DNA from: Macropodus opercularis
Lineage: Eukaryota; Chordata; Actinopteri; Anabantiformes; Osphronemidae
Direction: 5' to 3'
NCBI GenBank assembly: GCA_030770545.1
Contig: CM061100.1
Span: 2,239,501-2,303,500 of the forward strand
Length of the DNA: 64,000 bases
The notes under the pieces are model-generated. The model saw only the letters and a list, made by a program, of their open reading frames with translations. It did not search any database and was not told the origin of the DNA. The translations under genes and the position numbers were made by a program. Shown here one piece after another: positions 63,992 to 64,000 of this stretch (its first letter is position 1; each line of letters begins with the position of its first letter).

Positions 63992-64000
63992 CGGGTCTGG

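Larger units (their letters stand above)
63660..64000. promoter_or_regulatory. CpG-rich region over unc5d exon 1 (CpG island edge)
   Basis: From about 63660 to the end of the window CpG occurs at roughly one per ten bases, with runs such as ACGCGCGC near 63721 and GACGCGCGCG at 63781. Adjacent intronic sequence is clearly poorer. Together with the first coding exon and a strong donor, this looks like the downstream part of a CpG-island promoter. The core promoter and transcription start must lie beyond base 64000. The 9 bases at 63992-64000 are the only visible 5' UTR. Confidence 0.55.

Noticed and set aside
1..64000. Bacterial or phage-type systems, CRISPR arrays, operons
   Set aside because: No ribosome-binding-site-led gene series, no spaced direct repeats and no bacterial protein families were seen; the window is vertebrate intronic DNA.

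Overview
The window looks like vertebrate nuclear DNA, most likely from a ray-finned fish with a fairly compact genome. The evidence is a pair of split exons with GT-AG borders and matching phase, a CpG-rich first exon, scattered (TG)n microsatellites, and remnants of a Tc1-like transposon, a tRNA-derived SINE and L2-type retroelements of the kind common in teleosts. I see no bacterial gene organisation, CRISPR array, rRNA or operon.

One protein-coding gene can be recognised, on the minus strand: the 5' part of a netrin receptor of the UNC5 family, best matching UNC5D. Exon 1 (63877-63991) encodes the signal peptide, and the window ends only 9 bases upstream of its first ATG, so the promoter is outside. 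Exon 2 (6047-6250) encodes the mature N-terminus and the first half of the first Ig domain. The two exons join in phase 1 and give 106 complete codons plus the first base of the next. Everything after that (rest of Ig1, Ig2, thrombospondin repeats, transmembrane segment, ZU5, UPA and death domains) lies to the left of base 1.

Layout: 1-6046 is the 5' part of intron 2; 6047-6250 is exon 2; 6251-63876 is intron 1 (57,626 bases, 90% of the window); 63877-63991 is exon 1 within a CpG-rich stretch starting near 63660. Intron 1 is mostly unique sequence. It carries a SINE remnant near 11.3 kb, three TG-type microsatellites (21.6, 39.4 and 45.6 kb), a perfect 13-bp inverted repeat at 47.85 kb, and a retroelement/transposon-rich patch at 49.1-53.9 kb. 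That patch includes a well-delimited 349-bp internally deleted Tc1-like element with both terminal inverted repeats and flanking TA. Several AT-rich, TAAT-containing stretches in intron 1 look like candidate conserved noncoding elements, but this cannot be tested without an alignment.

No previously undescribed system is evident. The best items for a second look are an ankyrin-like orphan open frame with splice-like borders in intron 2 (2746-2963), the Tc1 deletion derivative, the 47.85 kb hairpin, and the unresolved start codon and unusual exon 2 donor of the unc5d gene.
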